A stretch of 5,178 bases of DNA from an uncultured Bacilli bacterium (GTDB lineage: Bacteria; Bacillota_I; Bacilli_A; RF39; UBA660). The position numbers and the translations under genes are program-made. The stretch covers positions 1-5,178 of the forward strand of contig CANQLN010000079.1 of NCBI GenBank assembly GCA_947624695.1, written 5' to 3'. The notes beneath the pieces were generated by a model. It worked only from the letters and a program-made list of their open reading frames with translations. It did not search any database and was not told the origin of the DNA. The number at the start of each line of letters is the position of its first letter. Position 1 is the first letter of the stretch. This document shows positions 4,535 through 5,178 of this stretch, in pieces.

Positions 4535-4810
4535 ATGATGGAAAAAACGAATGAATTATCTCTTGATTTGATAATACACCCTGGAGAAACAATTAAAGAA
4601 TTATTAGAAGATAATGGAATGGCCCAAGAAGAATTAGCTATTCGAACAGGTTATTCTGCTAAGCATATAAGTGAAATATTAAGTGGTAAAAAAAATATAT
4701 CTTCTAAATTTGCAAATGCATTAGAATATGTTTTTGAAATTCCTACAGAATTCTGGATTAATTTACAAGGTAATTATAATAAAGAAATATTAGAATTAGA
4801 AAAAAATTAA
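4535..4810 (+). CDS. XRE-family DNA-binding protein, HigA antitoxin-like, without a partner toxin
   Basis: The protein has 91 residues from ATG 4535 (the next codon is also ATG). AAAAGGAG at 4515-4522 plus GGTGA at 4524-4528 give the ribosome binding site. HPGETIKELLEDNGM (15-29) is the hallmark start of HigA-type antidotes. The helix-turn-helix follows: QEELAIRTGYSAKHISEILSGKKNI (31-55), with the recognition helix near 42-50. FEIPTEFWINLQGNY (67-81) is the typical C-terminal block. It should be a cytoplasmic dimeric repressor. No HigB/RelE-like nuclease gene adjoins it on either strand. The sequence also resembles the first 90 residues of longer XRE proteins that carry an ImmA/IrrE peptidase domain; here it ends at a stop and a terminator. 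It probably represses its own promoter through the 4356-4428 boxes. Confidence 0.9.
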   Translation: MMEKTNELSLDLIIHPGETIKELLEDNGMAQEELAIRTGYSAKHISEILSGKKNISSKFANALEYVFEIPTEFWINLQGNYNKEILELEKN

Positions 4811-4848
4811 AAGATTTCTCTACTTTATCTAGAAAAATCTTTTTTTTT
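4809..4848. terminator. Strong bidirectional terminator between the XRE gene and the C-terminal fragment gene
   Basis: AAAAGATTTCTCT (4809-4821) pairs with AGAAAAATCTTTT (4831-4843), 12 of 13 pairs, around a 9-base loop. T residues continue to 4848. On the minus strand the hairpin is followed by TTTTAATTTTTTT, so it also ends the gene whose stop is at 4866. Confidence 0.85.
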
Positions 4849-4865
4849 ATTAATAAATATTATTC

Positions 4866-5178
4866 TTAAGATGGCTCTTTAATTATATATGGATCTCCTA
4901 GTGTACCATCACCATCTATTATTTCAATAGTACTACTTAGATAGAAGACCGGGCGAACCGAATACGCAGCGCCGACGCCGTTGCTGAGCACATTGCCGCT
5001 ACTAGTGACATACCACGCAAGGCTGCTGCTAGTCCGCGACATGGTCCATTCATAGTCACTAGGTGGTGGGGCTGCTTTACTTGTGCTTAAGCTTGATGTA
5101 TCATTATTACTTAAGTGCATCCAGCTCTTTTTACATTTTGCGTAATTACTACTGCTTCCTCGGCATTTTAAACTCGCT
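4866..5178 (-). CDS. C-terminal part of a surface-type protein with a VRPVFYL tail, 5'-truncated by window edge
   Basis: The frame ending at the TAA at 4866-4868 is open through the right edge of the window, so the ATG at 5120 is internal, has no ribosome binding site and is not the start. About 103 residues are visible. In order: a Cys- and Lys-containing segment (KCRGSSSNYAKCKKSWMHLSNN), a Ser/Pro linker, then DYEWTMSRTSSSLAWYVTSSG and SVRPVFYLSS, and the end GDGTLGDPYIIKEPS. The EWT(M/L)S...VRPV(F/L)YL...GDGT..PY pattern is one I know from the C-termini of large cell-surface or pilin-like proteins of gut Firmicutes (DUF6273-like), whose fold is thought to be C-type-lectin-like. Function is unknown, presumably ligand binding outside the cell. 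Codons in 4941-5039 differ sharply from every other gene here (CGC, CCG, GCG, GGC). Confidence 0.75.
   Translation of the reverse strand, partial: ASLKCRGSSSNYAKCKKSWMHLSNNDTSSLSTSKAAPPPSDYEWTMSRTSSSLAWYVTSSGNVLSNGVGAAYSVRPVFYLSSTIEIIDGDGTLGDPYIIKEPS
4941..5039 (-). other. GC-rich, A-poor coding island, candidate variable region of a diversity-generating retroelement
   Basis: I counted 33 codons: about 60% G+C and only 15 adenines in 99 bases on the coding strand, inside a window near 30% GC. Most of the non-conserved codons end in C or T (AGC, CTT, GTC, GGC, AAC, GCT), the pattern left when AAC/AAT template codons are mutated at both adenines. The segment ends in the fixed GC-rich codons for VRPVFY near the C-terminus, where variable regions of such elements sit. 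No template copy or reverse transcriptase is in this window. Confidence 0.4.

Noticed and set aside
4927..4936. TAGTACTA palindrome after the GC-rich island as the hairpin found downstream of some retroelement variable regions
   Set aside because: Eight bases without a loop cannot form the usual stem-loop, so it does not support the retroelement reading.
4866..5120. A self-contained 84-aa protein starting at ATG 5120
   Set aside because: The frame is open upstream to the window edge, the ATG has no ribosome binding site, and the sequence is plainly the tail of a larger protein.
1..5178. CRISPR array, tRNA, rRNA or insertion-sequence transposase
   Set aside because: I saw no regularly spaced repeats, no tRNA or rRNA signature sequences and no transposase motifs on either strand.

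Overview
The window is AT-rich (roughly 30% GC by eye), with short intergenic gaps and AGGAGG-type ribosome binding sites. TGA and TAA serve as stops and TGG as Trp, so the standard bacterial code fits. An undecaprenyl-diphosphate phosphatase, an SH3b-bearing wall hydrolase and a UPF0736/DUF3603 protein (a family known from Bacilli) point to a walled, low-GC Firmicute. An uncultured gut-type Bacilli lineage is my best guess; the lineage is inference.

Layout. Positions 1-688 (-) hold the N-terminal part of a secreted SH3b protein of the N-acetylglucosaminidase type, cut by the window edge. A divergent promoter region with a perfect inverted repeat separates it from a small Lys-rich membrane protein (844-1218, +). 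Next come four minus-strand genes: a hypothetical protein (1225-1689) with its own strong promoter, and upstream of it a run of a small membrane protein (2975-3199), a DUF3603 protein (2359-2991) and a lipoprotein (1776-2315). uppP (3263-4069, +) is divergent from that run.

The 465-base gap after uppP (4070-4534) is densely built. A plus-strand promoter and a factor-independent terminator define a short RNA of about 74 nt (about 4108-4181). It is antisense to the 3' end of a 35-codon minus-strand gene for a hydrophobic peptide (4140-4247), which has a perfect ten-base Shine-Dalgarno sequence and a structured leader. Inverted repeats at the two ends of the peptide mRNA could fold it back on itself. 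I read this as a candidate type I toxin-antitoxin module. Its promoter abuts a cluster of TTTGTCGAA boxes and a perfect palindrome that also lead into the promoter of a HigA/XRE-type DNA-binding protein (4535-4810, +), so one repressor may control both.

The right edge (4866-5178, -) holds the C-terminus of a protein ending in a 'VRPVFYLSS...GDGT..DPYII' tail. A 99-base stretch of it (4941-5039) is about 60% GC and poor in A on the coding strand, in sharp contrast to the rest of the window. This is what a diversity-generating retroelement variable region would look like, but no template repeat or reverse transcriptase lies in this window.
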